A DNA stretch of 64,000 nt from an uncultured Prevotellaceae bacterium (GTDB taxonomy: Bacteria > Bacteroidota > Bacteroidia > Bacteroidales > Bacteroidaceae): the NCBI GenBank assembly GCA_902767775.1, contig CACXIP010000025.1, positions 1-64,000 of the forward strand, in the 5' to 3' direction. The notes beneath the pieces are model-generated. The model had not been told where the DNA came from, made no database searches, and worked only from the letters and a program-made list of their open reading frames with translations. This document shows, in pieces, positions 24,957-33,449 of this stretch (positions are counted from its first letter, which is position 1; each line of letters opens with the position of its first letter). The translations under genes and the position numbers were made by a program.

Positions 24957-25481
24957 ATGGAACGTCAAAAGTACATATCGTTGATAGCGAAGCTGCGGCA
25001 AATAGCCATGGCAAGAGCAATGGCGTTGCTCAACGATCATGATACTGCAGAGGATGTGGCAGAAGAGGTTTTGCTGAAATTATGGGAAAGGCATGGAGAT
25101 TTGTACGATGACGAAGACAAAGTGAAGCATTTGGCAAACTTGATGTCGAGAAATCTTTCGCTGAATCTTTTACGCCATCGGCGACGACATCCCATTATGA
25201 GATTATTCCATTGGTGGGAGAAGGAAGATGATGAATCATACGACATTCCCGAACCATTCACCCCTCAACACTATGTGGAAGACGAAGAAACGGGCGACAT
25301 CGTTCGTCGCGCCATGAGCCAATTACCTTACAACTGGCGGAAAATAGTTGAGATGCGGGAATACGAAAAGATGAGCTTTGCAGAGATTGCCCTGGTGCTG
25401 GGAACCAGCGAATCATCGTGCCGAGGTATGATGTCGAAAGCACGACAAAGACTGTTGCAACTAATAAGCAAAATAACATGA
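24957..25481 (+). CDS. ECF-type RNA polymerase sigma factor
   Basis: A 174-residue sigma-70 family protein with region 2 (MALLNDHDTAEDVAEEVLLK, where the usual DxxQEVFxxxW motif is recognisable) and region 4 (LPYNWRKIVEMREYEKMSFA, then EIALVLGTSESSCRGMMSKAR), without regions 1 and 3. The stop codon overlaps the ATG of the next gene (ATGA at 25478-25481), the usual layout of a sigma/anti-sigma pair. It should direct transcription of its own operon in response to release from the anti-sigma factor. Confidence 0.93.
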   Translation: MERQKYISLIAKLRQIAMARAMALLNDHDTAEDVAEEVLLKLWERHGDLYDDEDKVKHLANLMSRNLSLNLLRHRRRHPIMRLFHWWEKEDDESYDIPEPFTPQHYVEDEETGDIVRRAMSQLPYNWRKIVEMREYEKMSFAEIALVLGTSESSCRGMMSKARQRLLQLISKIT

Positions 25482-26095
25482 TGATGAAAAAAGAGTATAT
25501 ACAGAAACTGCTTGACAGATATATGTCTGCTGAGACAACCGAAGAAGAGGAACAACTTCTCTCCGAGTATTTCAACAGTCATCGTGACATCCCCGCTGAA
25601 TGGCGGAATTTCTCTATACTGTTCAGGGGCATCAAGAAATGTGAACCCTTGACAACAGCCTCACATAAGAGGACTACTCTGAAGTGGTGTGCCGCAGCAG
25701 CGGTATTAGCCTTCATCTTCGGAATAGGGCTATTGTGGATGCACCAAGAGGAAACGAGCAAGCCATCAGAGGTCATTGCCCAAACGAAAGAGATGCCTAC
25801 CACCATTGACAAGGATTCCAAGCAAGAGACCGTAGTGGAAGAAAAGCCTGTTGTAGCAGAGGTAAAACAAGCACGTACAGTTAAGTCAACTCGTCGTATT
25901 AAAAATGAGAAGTCAGCTATTCAGAAAGAACATAAACAGGAAGAAAAAAGTATACAGCATATCAACAAAATGCTCGAAGATGCCGACATGGCCTTTTCGA
26001 TGGCGACGGTACAATGTTCTATGAATATCGATGAATCTTTCTTGCACGAAGAGAAAAAAGAGGAAACAGATGACGAAACCAATATTTTTCTATAA
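25478..26095 (+). CDS. Probable membrane-bound anti-sigma factor
   Basis: Start placed at 25478 (MMMKKEYIQKLLDRYMSAET), overlapping the sigma gene by 4 bases. The first 75 residues are cytoplasmic and helical (TTEEEEQLLSEYFNSH resembles the opening of FecR-type anti-sigma factors), then one transmembrane helix (WCAAAAVLAFIFGIGLLWM, near residue 80), then a Lys/Glu-rich periplasmic part of about 100 residues without a recognised sensor fold. It would hold the sigma factor at the membrane. Identification rests on gene order and topology. Confidence 0.75.
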   Translation: MMMKKEYIQKLLDRYMSAETTEEEEQLLSEYFNSHRDIPAEWRNFSILFRGIKKCEPLTTASHKRTTLKWCAAAAVLAFIFGIGLLWMHQEETSKPSEVIAQTKEMPTTIDKDSKQETVVEEKPVVAEVKQARTVKSTRRIKNEKSAIQKEHKQEEKSIQHINKMLEDADMAFSMATVQCSMNIDESFLHEEKKEETDDETNIFL

Positions 26096-26099
26096 AAAG

Positions 26100-26609
26100 A
26101 TGAAACACCTGATACTTCTAACAATTTTGTGGAGTTGCGCATTGGTTGGAATCGCGCAAACACACGTCAGGCAAACTGTCGATGACATACTTGCCAAGCA
26201 TCCAGAGTGGATTGTCAACTATGGGAAGAGCGAGAGTGCCAGCACCAACCCGAGAAAGACTGGAGCCCAGGCCAATCGCATCTACCATCTGGCAATGAAC
26301 GATGCCTCGGCCATTGATTCTCTTCTGTGCGCCTTCGATGCCGACAAAATGGAGGGCTACAGTTATATACGCACATCTGCCGCATATAACCAGGCCACTC
26401 TCAAGCGTCGTCGCAATACCGTTACGTTGCAGAACGGTGAGCGATTGGAAAGTCATTCCACTGAATACTGTTTTGTCTCACTTTCGGTGATTGACCCTGA
26501 GCATAAGATTTACCGTACCTGCTATGTTTTAAAATGGTATCCCTTCAAAGATGGCAGGACGGAAGCCAAACTTTATATTCTCTACGGACCAAGACCAAAC
26601 AACCAATAA
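26100..26609 (+). CDS. Secreted protein of unknown function in the sigma operon
   Basis: Start at 26100 (MKHLILLTILWSCALVGIAQ), 4 bases after the anti-sigma stop; a frame opening at 26070 is also possible. The 169-residue product has a signal peptide and a compact domain ending in a motif shared with the next gene: YRTCYVLKWYPFKDGRTEA then KLYILYGPRP. The shared VDDILAKHPEW / VDDLISKLLKTYP openings suggest that the two are diverged paralogues. Possibly DUF6108-like, but I am not sure. Being co-transcribed with the sigma pair, it may take part in envelope sensing. Confidence 0.72.
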   Translation: MKHLILLTILWSCALVGIAQTHVRQTVDDILAKHPEWIVNYGKSESASTNPRKTGAQANRIYHLAMNDASAIDSLLCAFDADKMEGYSYIRTSAAYNQATLKRRRNTVTLQNGERLESHSTEYCFVSLSVIDPEHKIYRTCYVLKWYPFKDGRTEAKLYILYGPRPNNQ

Positions 26610-26628
26610 CCAATTATTCTCAAAAACA

Positions 26629-27552
26629 ATGAAGAAGATTGCAATGACCCTGCTGATGCTGACCATCACATTGACAGCTTCAACACAAAACACAGTAGAT
26701 GACCTCATCAGTAAACTGCTGAAAACCTATCCCAAGACACCATCAAGGGAAATGCTTGACAAAGACCAAGAAACAGGAAAACTTTTACGGCATATCACAG
26801 AATACGCTTTTCACGACATCAAACCGAAGAAATTCGCCCCTCTTATCAACGCCTTACGCAATTCGCAGAATGGTTATTACACCCAAGAAAGTACGACTGA
26901 TGGCAATGGCTATGTCTACGAACTTCGTATAGCCGACACTGACCCAGATTACCGTACGGTCTATATCCTGGAGATGAAAGGGGACGATGCCGACTTGCAC
27001 GTGCTCTATGGTAAGATGCCCTACAGCGAGATGTCTACCAACTTCAGTTACTCTCCCAACAAATACTACACCATCGTCAACAAATTAACTGGTGCCAAGT
27101 TGGGTATATCGTTCGACTACAATCATCACGCCAGCGCTTACAAGGAATCCGCTCCATCTGGGCAAGGTCCCAACGGCATCATCATCACCGACAAGAAGGT
27201 GTTCCGCTTCAAGTTTGTGCCAACTGTCGTTGTCGATACACGCTTCACCGATGCCGTGAGCGAGGACTGTTTCATTGTAACAGAGGATTTGTTTGCATTA
27301 GAAGACGGTTCTGAGGCCGAAGAGGGGCAGTGGCTCATCTTCCGTTACCTCAACAAAAACAATCCCTTTCAACAATGGAAGCTTATCGATAAAGATGGTG
27401 TAATCACAATTGTCAATAAAGCCACAGGGCGTTGCATTGACCTTGCCGGAGGTGAGGAGAAGGAAGGGGCTGCCGTGTTCAGCTATGACATCAATGAAGA
27501 CCCACAGAGCAATGCCAACCAAAAATGGGTAATAGAAGAAGCAGAAAAGTGA
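26629..27552 (+). CDS. Secreted protein with C-terminal ricin-type lectin-like domain
   Basis: Start at 26629 (MKKIAMTLLMLTITLTASTQ), a signal peptide 19 bases after the previous stop. Residues 25-145 repeat the domain of the preceding gene (VDDLISKLLKTYP, then YRTVYILEMKGDDADLHVLY). Residues 145-307 look like a beta-trefoil: NKYYTIVNKLTGAKLGISFD and QQWKLIDKDGVITIVNKATG then RCIDLAGG, NQKWVIEEAEK, with the QxW repeats of ricin-B/CBM13 domains. It probably binds a glycan in the periplasm or on the surface and may inform the sigma/anti-sigma pair. Last gene of the operon. Confidence 0.82.
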   Translation: MKKIAMTLLMLTITLTASTQNTVDDLISKLLKTYPKTPSREMLDKDQETGKLLRHITEYAFHDIKPKKFAPLINALRNSQNGYYTQESTTDGNGYVYELRIADTDPDYRTVYILEMKGDDADLHVLYGKMPYSEMSTNFSYSPNKYYTIVNKLTGAKLGISFDYNHHASAYKESAPSGQGPNGIIITDKKVFRFKFVPTVVVDTRFTDAVSEDCFIVTEDLFALEDGSEAEEGQWLIFRYLNKNNPFQQWKLIDKDGVITIVNKATGRCIDLAGGEEKEGAAVFSYDINEDPQSNANQKWVIEEAEK

Positions 27553-27588
27553 CCATCACCCATTTAAACCACCAAATCTCAAGAGAAG

Positions 27589-28106
27589 AATAACTATCCC
27601 GAATTATCGAATTAGAGAATTGGTGAGCATATGAAATTTTTGAATTTGAACATTCGTGACAGGAATAACTTCCCGAATTATCGAATTAGCGAATTGATGA
27701 GCACATGAAATTCTTGAATTCGAAAATTCGTGACTGGAATAACTTCCCGAATTAGCGAATTAGAGAATTGGTGAGCATAGAAAAATCTTGAATTCGAAAA
27801 TTCGTGACAGGAATAAATTCCCGAATTATCGAATTAGCGAATTGATGAGTATAGGAAATTCTTGAATTCGAAAATTCGTGACTGGAATAACTTCCCGAAT
27901 TAGCGAATTAGAGAATTGGTGAGCATGGGAAATTCTTGAATTCGAAAATTCGTGACAGGAATAACTTCCCGAATTAGAGAATTAGCGAATTGGTGAGCAC
28001 ATGAAATTCTTGAATTCGAAAATTCGTGACAGGAATAACTTCCCGAATTTGAGAATTAGAGAATTGGTGAGCACATGAAATTCTTGAATTCGAACATTCG
28101 TGAGGA
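27589..28106 (+). repeat. Seven tandem 74-bp units, each a potential hairpin
   Basis: Units start at 27589, 27664, 27738, 27812, 27886, 27960 and 28034. Each runs AATAACTTCCC, three GAATT blocks at 8-base spacing, a central GGTGAGCACATG-like loop, three AATTC blocks at 8-base spacing, then GTGACAGG. The GAATT and AATTC halves pair over about 21 bases with few mismatches. There are no unique spacers, and 74 is not a multiple of 3 with stops in the frames, so it is neither CRISPR nor coding. It lies between the lectin-type gene and its terminator, so it would be transcribed as a 3' UTR. Confidence 0.92.
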
Positions 28107-28175
28107 GAAATAAAACTCCAGATTTAATAAAATCAAAACGAGTAGTAAATAAAAGGTTAAGTTACCCGGGGCAGG

Positions 28176-28216
28176 CAGGGGGTGCAGTGATGCACTCCCT
28201 GTTTTTATTTTTTTAT
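28176..28216 (+). terminator. Intrinsic terminator of the ECF sigma operon
   Basis: An 11-bp stem (28176-28186 with 28191-28201, one G-T pair, GTGA loop) followed by a run of T-rich sequence. It ends the transcript that would include the seven-unit array. Confidence 0.9.
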
Positions 28217-28406
28217 TTTGTATTGCACTCGATTTGAATAGGATTCTAAAAATCTTTCGTTCGGAAATGCAAATAAATTAGCATTTCTCTCACTTATTCG
28301 ATTTTTTGCACTAACTTTGGCTACGCCGAAATTAGGCTGCATCTCGGCAATAAAAACAAAAAAAGTGTTTTTTATTTTGTATTGCACTCGATTTGCACTA
28401 ACTTTG
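28209..28406 (+). repeat. Duplicated promoter segment, first copy with a 69-bp insertion
   Basis: A 28-base stretch ending GCACTCGATTTG occurs at 28209-28236 and 28368-28395, and TTTGCACTAACTTTG at 28305-28319 and 28392-28406. In the second copy the two overlap; in the first they are split by about 69 bases flanked by CGATTT (28230-28235 and 28299-28304), with an inner dyad GGAAATGC / GCATTTCT. Confidence 0.75.
28376..28406 (+). promoter_or_regulatory. Promoter of the DUF4468 gene
   Basis: TTTG (28376-28379), 19 bp, TAACTTTG (28399-28406). The leader would be about 21 bases. Confidence 0.8.
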
Positions 28407-28432
28407 CTACCCGAAACCAAAAAAATATCAAG

Positions 28433-29056
28433 ATGAGGAAACTGATCATCGCGTTGCTGGTATGCCTTCCTTTGGCAGCCGCAGCACAAGGCAACTGGGA
28501 GAAGCCCAACCAGGAGAAGGCTACCCCACAGAAATCAACGGAATATCAATATGCCAAATACTTGGGCAATGTGGTCCCTGTGGTAAATGGTGAGGTGGTA
28601 TGGGAGAAAACCTTTGTCAACAGTAAAAATGCTGAAGACAACTACAACACCATGCTCAGCCTGCTCACCGCCATGACAAAGGAGGATATACAGCTCGACA
28701 AGAGCAACGTGTCGCTTGTCAACAAGGAGGAGCACAAAATCATAGGCCATTATGAGGAGTGGATGACCTTCACCAACACATTCATCAACCTCGACCGCAC
28801 CCGTTTCATATACACCCTCACAGCCGACTGCGAGGACAACAAGGTGACCGTGCGCATCCTGCGTATCAACTATTGGTATGACGAGAACCGCAATGGCGGT
28901 GAGCGCTACCGTGCCGAGGAGTGGATTACCGACGAGTGGGCTCTGAACAAGAAGAAGACACGCCTCTCCAGACTCTCCGGCAAGTTCCGCCGCAAGACCG
29001 TGGACCGCGTAGAAGAGATTTTCAACAACATCGGAATGAAATTGGGAGCACAGTAG
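28433..29056 (+). CDS. DUF4468 secreted protein
   Basis: Start at 28433 (MRKLIIALLVCLPLAAAAQG), a signal peptide just downstream of a consensus promoter. The 207-residue protein carries the DUF4468 (TBP-like fold) domain: VVPVVNGEVVWEKTF at residue 40 and a long alternating strand/helix region with FIYTLTADCEDNKVTVRILR. Function unknown; such proteins are common periplasmic or outer-membrane-associated products in Bacteroidales. Followed 3 bases later by a small membrane protein gene and then a porin gene, probably one transcript. Confidence 0.88.
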   Translation: MRKLIIALLVCLPLAAAAQGNWEKPNQEKATPQKSTEYQYAKYLGNVVPVVNGEVVWEKTFVNSKNAEDNYNTMLSLLTAMTKEDIQLDKSNVSLVNKEEHKIIGHYEEWMTFTNTFINLDRTRFIYTLTADCEDNKVTVRILRINYWYDENRNGGERYRAEEWITDEWALNKKKTRLSRLSGKFRRKTVDRVEEIFNNIGMKLGAQ

Positions 29057-29059
29057 TGT

Positions 29060-29311
29060 ATGAGACCGACTGAAGACCCCATGAACGAGACAGAGGAAGT
29101 ACAGGAAGGACTTCCCCGTCATCGCCGTCACCGCAAGCCCGCCAGCGACCAGCTGCTGGGTTTCCGCAACGTGCTCAACATTATCTTCATGGTGCTCGCC
29201 ATCATAGGCGTGGTGGTATACTTGTGGGTAGACAGCACCATCGGCACCTATATCGTCATCGGCGGCATGGCATTCAAGATGGTGGAATGCTGCATAAGGA
29301 TGCTGAGGTGA
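29060..29311 (+). CDS. Small two-helix membrane protein, unknown function
   Basis: An 83-residue product (or 76 from a second ATG at 29081) with a charged, Arg/His-rich N-terminus (PRHRRHRKPAS) and two transmembrane helices (NIIFMVLAIIGVVVYLWV, TYIVIGGMAFKMVECCI). No family recognised. It lies 3 bases after the DUF4468 gene and 22 before the porin gene, so it is likely translated as part of that operon. Confidence 0.75.
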   Translation: MRPTEDPMNETEEVQEGLPRHRRHRKPASDQLLGFRNVLNIIFMVLAIIGVVVYLWVDSTIGTYIVIGGMAFKMVECCIRMLR

Positions 29312-29333
29312 CCATAACACAACAAAACCTGAG

Positions 29334-31556
29334 ATGAGACATACACTGCTGCCTGTCATCCTCCTGTTGGTGCTGCTGCCTCTTGGCATCTCAGCACAGG
29401 AATACTACAGCATGGACGAAGGCGGCAACGTCCGTCAGGGCAGCCGTCACAAAGGCGACAGCACCAAGGTGGACTTCCCCCGTGGCCTCAAGGTGTGGAC
29501 CGTGGATGAAAAATTCGGCGACATCACCCCTGCCGAGCCCGACACCTTGTCGCACATGTACATGAACACCATCTTCACCACAGGCATGTATGGTGAGTAC
29601 AACACGACCGGAAATCTTGGTGCTGCCCGTCAAAACCGCATTTTTACCGACCGTTCTGAAAATGACGATTTCATCTTCAACCACGGTTACGACTACTTCA
29701 CCACCCAAGTTGGAGATTTCCATTTCACCAACACCTACTCCCCCATCACCAATGTCAGTCTCAACTCCTGTGGCAACCGCACCAACGGAGAAGACCATTT
29801 CAAGGCCCTCTTTGCCGTGAATGCCGGCAAGCGCATCGGTGCGGGATTCAAGTTTGACTACCTCTATGGGCGCGGCTATTATCAGGAGAACAGTGCGTCG
29901 CTCATGAACTACACCATCTATGGCTCCTACCTCGGCGACCGTTACCAGGCCCATCTGCTTTTATCAACCAACCATCAGAAACAGGCTGAGAACGGCGGCA
30001 TCACCAACGACAACTACATCTCCCACCCCGAGAGTTTCAACGACAAATACACCGCCGCTGAGATTCCCACCATGCTGGAACGCAACTGGAACCGCAACAA
30101 CAACAGTCATGTCTTCTTCACCCACCGCTACAGCTTTGGTTTCAACCGCAAGGTGCCGATGACCGAGGAAGAAATCAATGCCAAGAAATTCGCCATCGAG
30201 TCGGCCAAAGAGAACGCAGCCCGTGAGGCGAAGGAGAAAGCCCGCCGTAGGGCAGAGAAAGCCGGTGAGGAGTGGGATGAGGAGGAGTACGAACAGCAGT
30301 TGGCACTCAATGCCCAGACCGCGGTGGAGAGCGAACCCACTGACACAACCTGGACCAAGGACGAGTATGTGCCAGTGACCAGCTTCATCCACACCGCCAA
30401 GTTCGACTACTTACGCCGTATCTACCAAGCCTATTACACCCCAAAAGACTACTACGCCGACAATTATGATGTCAAAGCCCCTTACGGCAATGACTCCATT
30501 TACGACAAGACGCAACACTATATACTGCAGAACACGTTTGCCATTGCGCTCCTCGAGGGTTTCAACAAATATGCGGCAGCAGGATTGAAAGTCTTTGCCC
30601 GGCATGAGTTGAAGCAATTCACCTTGCCCGACAGTGCTACAGATGCCCGGAAATACCATGAGCAGAGCCTCTTTGTTGGCGGACAAATCAGCAAGACACA
30701 GGGCAACACCCTGCACTACAATGCGACAGGAGAGGCGTGCGTCGTGGGCGACAGTTTTAGCGATTTCTTCATTGACGGCACTGCCGACCTCAACTTCCCC
30801 TTGCTGGGCGACACCGTGCAGTTGGCTGCCGATGGCTTTTTCCATCACTATGCCCCGACCTTCTATTATACAAAATACCACTCGCGTCATTTCTGGTGGG
30901 ACAACGACGACATGAAAAGCGTCAACCACACCCGGTTGCAGGGACGGCTCACGTGGGAGCGCACCAAGACCCAACTGCGTGTGGCGGTGGACAACATCAG
31001 CAATTACGTCTATTTTGGCACCAACTACAACATTGTTGCTTCTGGCAATGATTTTTTCCGTCTGAACAACACAGCGGGTGTCCGCCAGAGCACCGACAAC
31101 ATCAGCATTTTCACGGCAGGCATTTTCCAGCAGTTCCAATACCGTCTGCTACACCTTGACGCACATCTCACCTATCAGAAGTCAAGCCATGAGGACATCA
31201 TCCCCCTGCCAGCCCTGAATGCATATGCCAACCTGTATCTGCGTTTCAAGATTGCCAAGGTGCTCGACTGTGACCTGGGCGCCGATGCAAGGTATTTCAC
31301 CAAATACAACGCCCCCGACTTCGTTCCGGGCATCGCACAGTTTGCCGTGCAGGAAAATGCAGACAGCCGGGTGAAGGCTGGCAACTACCCCATTGTCAAT
31401 GTGTATGCCAACTTCTTCCTCAAGCATGCGCGGTTCTTTGTGATGATGAGCCATGTGAACCATTCGTCGGCCGGCGGGGAATATTTCCTCACTCCCCACT
31501 ACCCCATCAATCCGCGAATCTTCCGCTTCGGTGTGTCGTGGAACTTCTTCAACTGA
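29334..31556 (+). CDS. Putative porin (porin_10-like outer-membrane barrel)
   Basis: A 740-residue protein with a signal peptide (MRHTLLPVILLLVLLPLGIS) and the features of the Bacteroidetes putative-porin family: an N-terminal extension ending in YMNTIFTTGMYGEYNTTGN, alternating aromatic beta strands, and a C-terminal strand ending RIFRFGVSWNFFN with terminal Asn after aromatics. Unusual is a highly charged Ala/Lys/Glu-rich insertion around residues 280-320 (AREAKEKARRRAEKAG), which would be a helical loop outside the barrel. Its stop overlaps the convergent HD gene by 8 bases. Confidence 0.85.
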   Translation: MRHTLLPVILLLVLLPLGISAQEYYSMDEGGNVRQGSRHKGDSTKVDFPRGLKVWTVDEKFGDITPAEPDTLSHMYMNTIFTTGMYGEYNTTGNLGAARQNRIFTDRSENDDFIFNHGYDYFTTQVGDFHFTNTYSPITNVSLNSCGNRTNGEDHFKALFAVNAGKRIGAGFKFDYLYGRGYYQENSASLMNYTIYGSYLGDRYQAHLLLSTNHQKQAENGGITNDNYISHPESFNDKYTAAEIPTMLERNWNRNNNSHVFFTHRYSFGFNRKVPMTEEEINAKKFAIESAKENAAREAKEKARRRAEKAGEEWDEEEYEQQLALNAQTAVESEPTDTTWTKDEYVPVTSFIHTAKFDYLRRIYQAYYTPKDYYADNYDVKAPYGNDSIYDKTQHYILQNTFAIALLEGFNKYAAAGLKVFARHELKQFTLPDSATDARKYHEQSLFVGGQISKTQGNTLHYNATGEACVVGDSFSDFFIDGTADLNFPLLGDTVQLAADGFFHHYAPTFYYTKYHSRHFWWDNDDMKSVNHTRLQGRLTWERTKTQLRVAVDNISNYVYFGTNYNIVASGNDFFRLNNTAGVRQSTDNISIFTAGIFQQFQYRLLHLDAHLTYQKSSHEDIIPLPALNAYANLYLRFKIAKVLDCDLGADARYFTKYNAPDFVPGIAQFAVQENADSRVKAGNYPIVNVYANFFLKHARFFVMMSHVNHSSAGGEYFLTPHYPINPRIFRFGVSWNFFN

Positions 31557-32184
31557 TTTCCTCTTTGTAAATCCTATCGAAGACTGGTCTCATCTGGTCG
31601 GGATGTGCGATGAGTGAGCGCAACTGATTGAGTTTTCTCTCATTGTCTGACCCCGGAAGCCACATCTTAATATAGCCATTGACGGAATATTTCGCCTCCA
31701 TGTGCTCCATAAAACGCCGCCAATGCCCCTCATTGTCCAATTCTGGGTAATGGTTCAGTCCGTATTGTATGGTGCGCCTAATCACCGTTTCCGGATCCAT
31801 GTCGCGGTCGGCCTCCGCCACTATCTTGCCATAGATGCTTCGGGGCGCATGCGATGCCGAGGCGCGGTGGTCCTCCACCGCCTCACGCATCAACTTGATC
31901 TGCGCCGGCGAGAACCACTTGGATAGGCGGGTATCGGCGGCGAGAATCTTCCCACTGGTGATGTGATGGATGGCGCGTGGCCCCTCCAGTCCCAGGTCAT
32001 GGTAAGCAGCGATGACATATGCCATGTTGACATCAGCCCCGAAGGAGCGCGCCATATCGATGGACTGTCGTATCACCCGTGTGGCATGTGAGAGGTTGTG
32101 TGCTTTGTCGAATTGGTTGTAGCGTGGCAGGATATTCATCTCCACAAACTCCATAAGGTCAAGGCTAACATTCTTGTCAATCAT
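31549..32184 (-). CDS. HD-domain protein
   Basis: Start set at 32184 (MIDKNVSLDLMEFVEMNILP); the frame continues upstream to 32286 but without a better start. The 211-residue product has the HD-superfamily metal motifs: H in AHNLSHATRV, HD in YVIAAYHDLGLEG, a further H in HHITSGKIL, and D in VAEADRDMDP. HD proteins are usually phosphohydrolases of nucleotides or related compounds; the substrate cannot be told. The gene ends 8 bases inside the 3' end of the convergent porin gene. Confidence 0.85.
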   Translation of the reverse strand: MIDKNVSLDLMEFVEMNILPRYNQFDKAHNLSHATRVIRQSIDMARSFGADVNMAYVIAAYHDLGLEGPRAIHHITSGKILAADTRLSKWFSPAQIKLMREAVEDHRASASHAPRSIYGKIVAEADRDMDPETVIRRTIQYGLNHYPELDNEGHWRRFMEHMEAKYSVNGYIKMWLPGSDNERKLNQLRSLIAHPDQMRPVFDRIYKEEIS

Positions 32185-32294
32185 ATCCGTGTGCTTTGCG
32201 AGCAAAATTAGTGATTTTTCCTGAAAAAGGGAATGATTATTGAAATTATTATATAATTTTGTTGACCAATAATGGTCATCTTCCACTTTAAACC

Positions 32295-33194
32295 ATGAAA
32301 GAAGAAGTTGTCAAACTCAACTCCCCACGCGCGTGGGTGCTCGCCGCCCGTCCGAAGACGCTGACCGGAGCCGCCGTCCCCGTGATGGTGGCATTGGCCC
32401 TGGCATGGAACGACTGCGGCAGCACGTCCTTTCGGTGGGTTCCGGCGGTGCTGTGTGTGCTTTTTGCCTTCATCATGCAGATTGACGCCAATCTCATCAA
32501 CGACTATTTCGACTACCGCAAGGGAACCGATGATGAACAGCGGTTGGGTCCGAAACGTGCCTGTGCCCAAGGGTGGGTGACGCTGAAGGCGATGCGCATC
32601 GCCATAGCCATCACCACCGTACTTGCCTGCCTGACGGGACTTCCCCTCATCCATTATGGCGGTTGGGAGATGGTGTCGGTAGGTGTGCTGTGTGTGCTGT
32701 TCTGCTTCCTCTACACCACCCACCTGTCATACCGCGGCATGGGCGACCTGCTCGTATTGGTGTTTTTCGGCATCGTTCCCGTATGTGCCACCTATTTCAT
32801 CCAGACACACACCGCCACACTCGAGGTGCTGGCAGCCTCATTGGCCTGCGGCATCATCATCGACACACTGCTGATGGTGAACAACTACCGCGACCGTGAC
32901 AATGACCGTCGGACAGGCAAACGAACTCTTGTGGTGCGCATCGGGAAGCAAGCCAGCGAAAGGCTCTTTCTGGGTCTTGGTGTAGCAGGATGCCTGCTGG
33001 GACTGACCTATGTCGCCTACGGCCATATCTGGGCATTTATTCTACCTCTTTTATATTTGGGACTCCACACCCTCACCTACCGCCGCATGGTGGCGATTGG
33101 CAGCGGTGTGCGGCTCAACGGCATATTGGGAGAAAATGCCCGCAACATGTTCATCTACGGCATCCTCGTCACCATAGGTCTGCTGATAGGCTGA
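32295..33194 (+). CDS. menA: 1,4-dihydroxy-2-naphthoate polyprenyltransferase
   Basis: A 299-residue UbiA-family membrane enzyme with about eight helices and both Asp-rich motifs: NLINDYFDYRKGTDDEQR (near residue 70) and NNYRDRDNDRRTGKRTLVV (near residue 195). The N-terminal WVLAARPKTLTGAAVPVMV and the GTDDEQRLGPKR segment are typical of MenA rather than of heme O or ubiquinone enzymes. It attaches the polyprenyl chain in menaquinone synthesis. Its start lies 110 bases from the divergent HD gene. Confidence 0.93.
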   Translation: MKEEVVKLNSPRAWVLAARPKTLTGAAVPVMVALALAWNDCGSTSFRWVPAVLCVLFAFIMQIDANLINDYFDYRKGTDDEQRLGPKRACAQGWVTLKAMRIAIAITTVLACLTGLPLIHYGGWEMVSVGVLCVLFCFLYTTHLSYRGMGDLLVLVFFGIVPVCATYFIQTHTATLEVLAASLACGIIIDTLLMVNNYRDRDNDRRTGKRTLVVRIGKQASERLFLGLGVAGCLLGLTYVAYGHIWAFILPLLYLGLHTLTYRRMVAIGSGVRLNGILGENARNMFIYGILVTIGLLIG

Positions 33195-33201
33195 AAAAGC
33201 G

Positions 33202-33441
33202 TCACACTTTGCTGCTTGGAGTCCGGTATTCCGTCTTCTGTTGGTCAGCGTTCTCCTCGCCTTTGTCTATATAATTAAGGTAGATATAGGCAAGGGCAGC
33301 CAGCATGAGGAGGAAGACGACAGTGCGGAGAAGGCAGCTTGCCACTTTCTTGATGAGGGTGAACGCCACGATGACCGCCAGGATGGCAAAGACGACATAT
33401 GCTATATTCTCGGTGGTGAACAGGGATTCTTGAATTTCCAT
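33202..33441 (-). CDS. Small membrane protein, unknown function
   Basis: A 79-residue product with two hydrophobic segments (IAYVVFAILAVIVAFTLI, LLRTVVFLLMLAALAYIYL) and a polar C-terminal tail. No family recognised. It lies 8 bases downstream of the pseudouridine synthase gene on the same strand, which supports its being translated, and is convergent with menA at a distance of 7 bases with no visible terminator. Confidence 0.7.
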   Translation of the reverse strand: MEIQESLFTTENIAYVVFAILAVIVAFTLIKKVASCLLRTVVFLLMLAALAYIYLNYIDKGEENADQQKTEYRTPSSKV

Positions 33442-33449
33442 TTTATCTC

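Noticed and set aside
27589..28106. CRISPR array
   Set aside because: The 74-bp units are contiguous, without unique spacers, and no cas genes are near.
28205..28489. 94-codon minus-strand frame over the duplicated promoter
   Set aside because: It reads through a terminator, a promoter and the start of the DUF4468 gene; its repeated peptide only reflects the DNA repeat.
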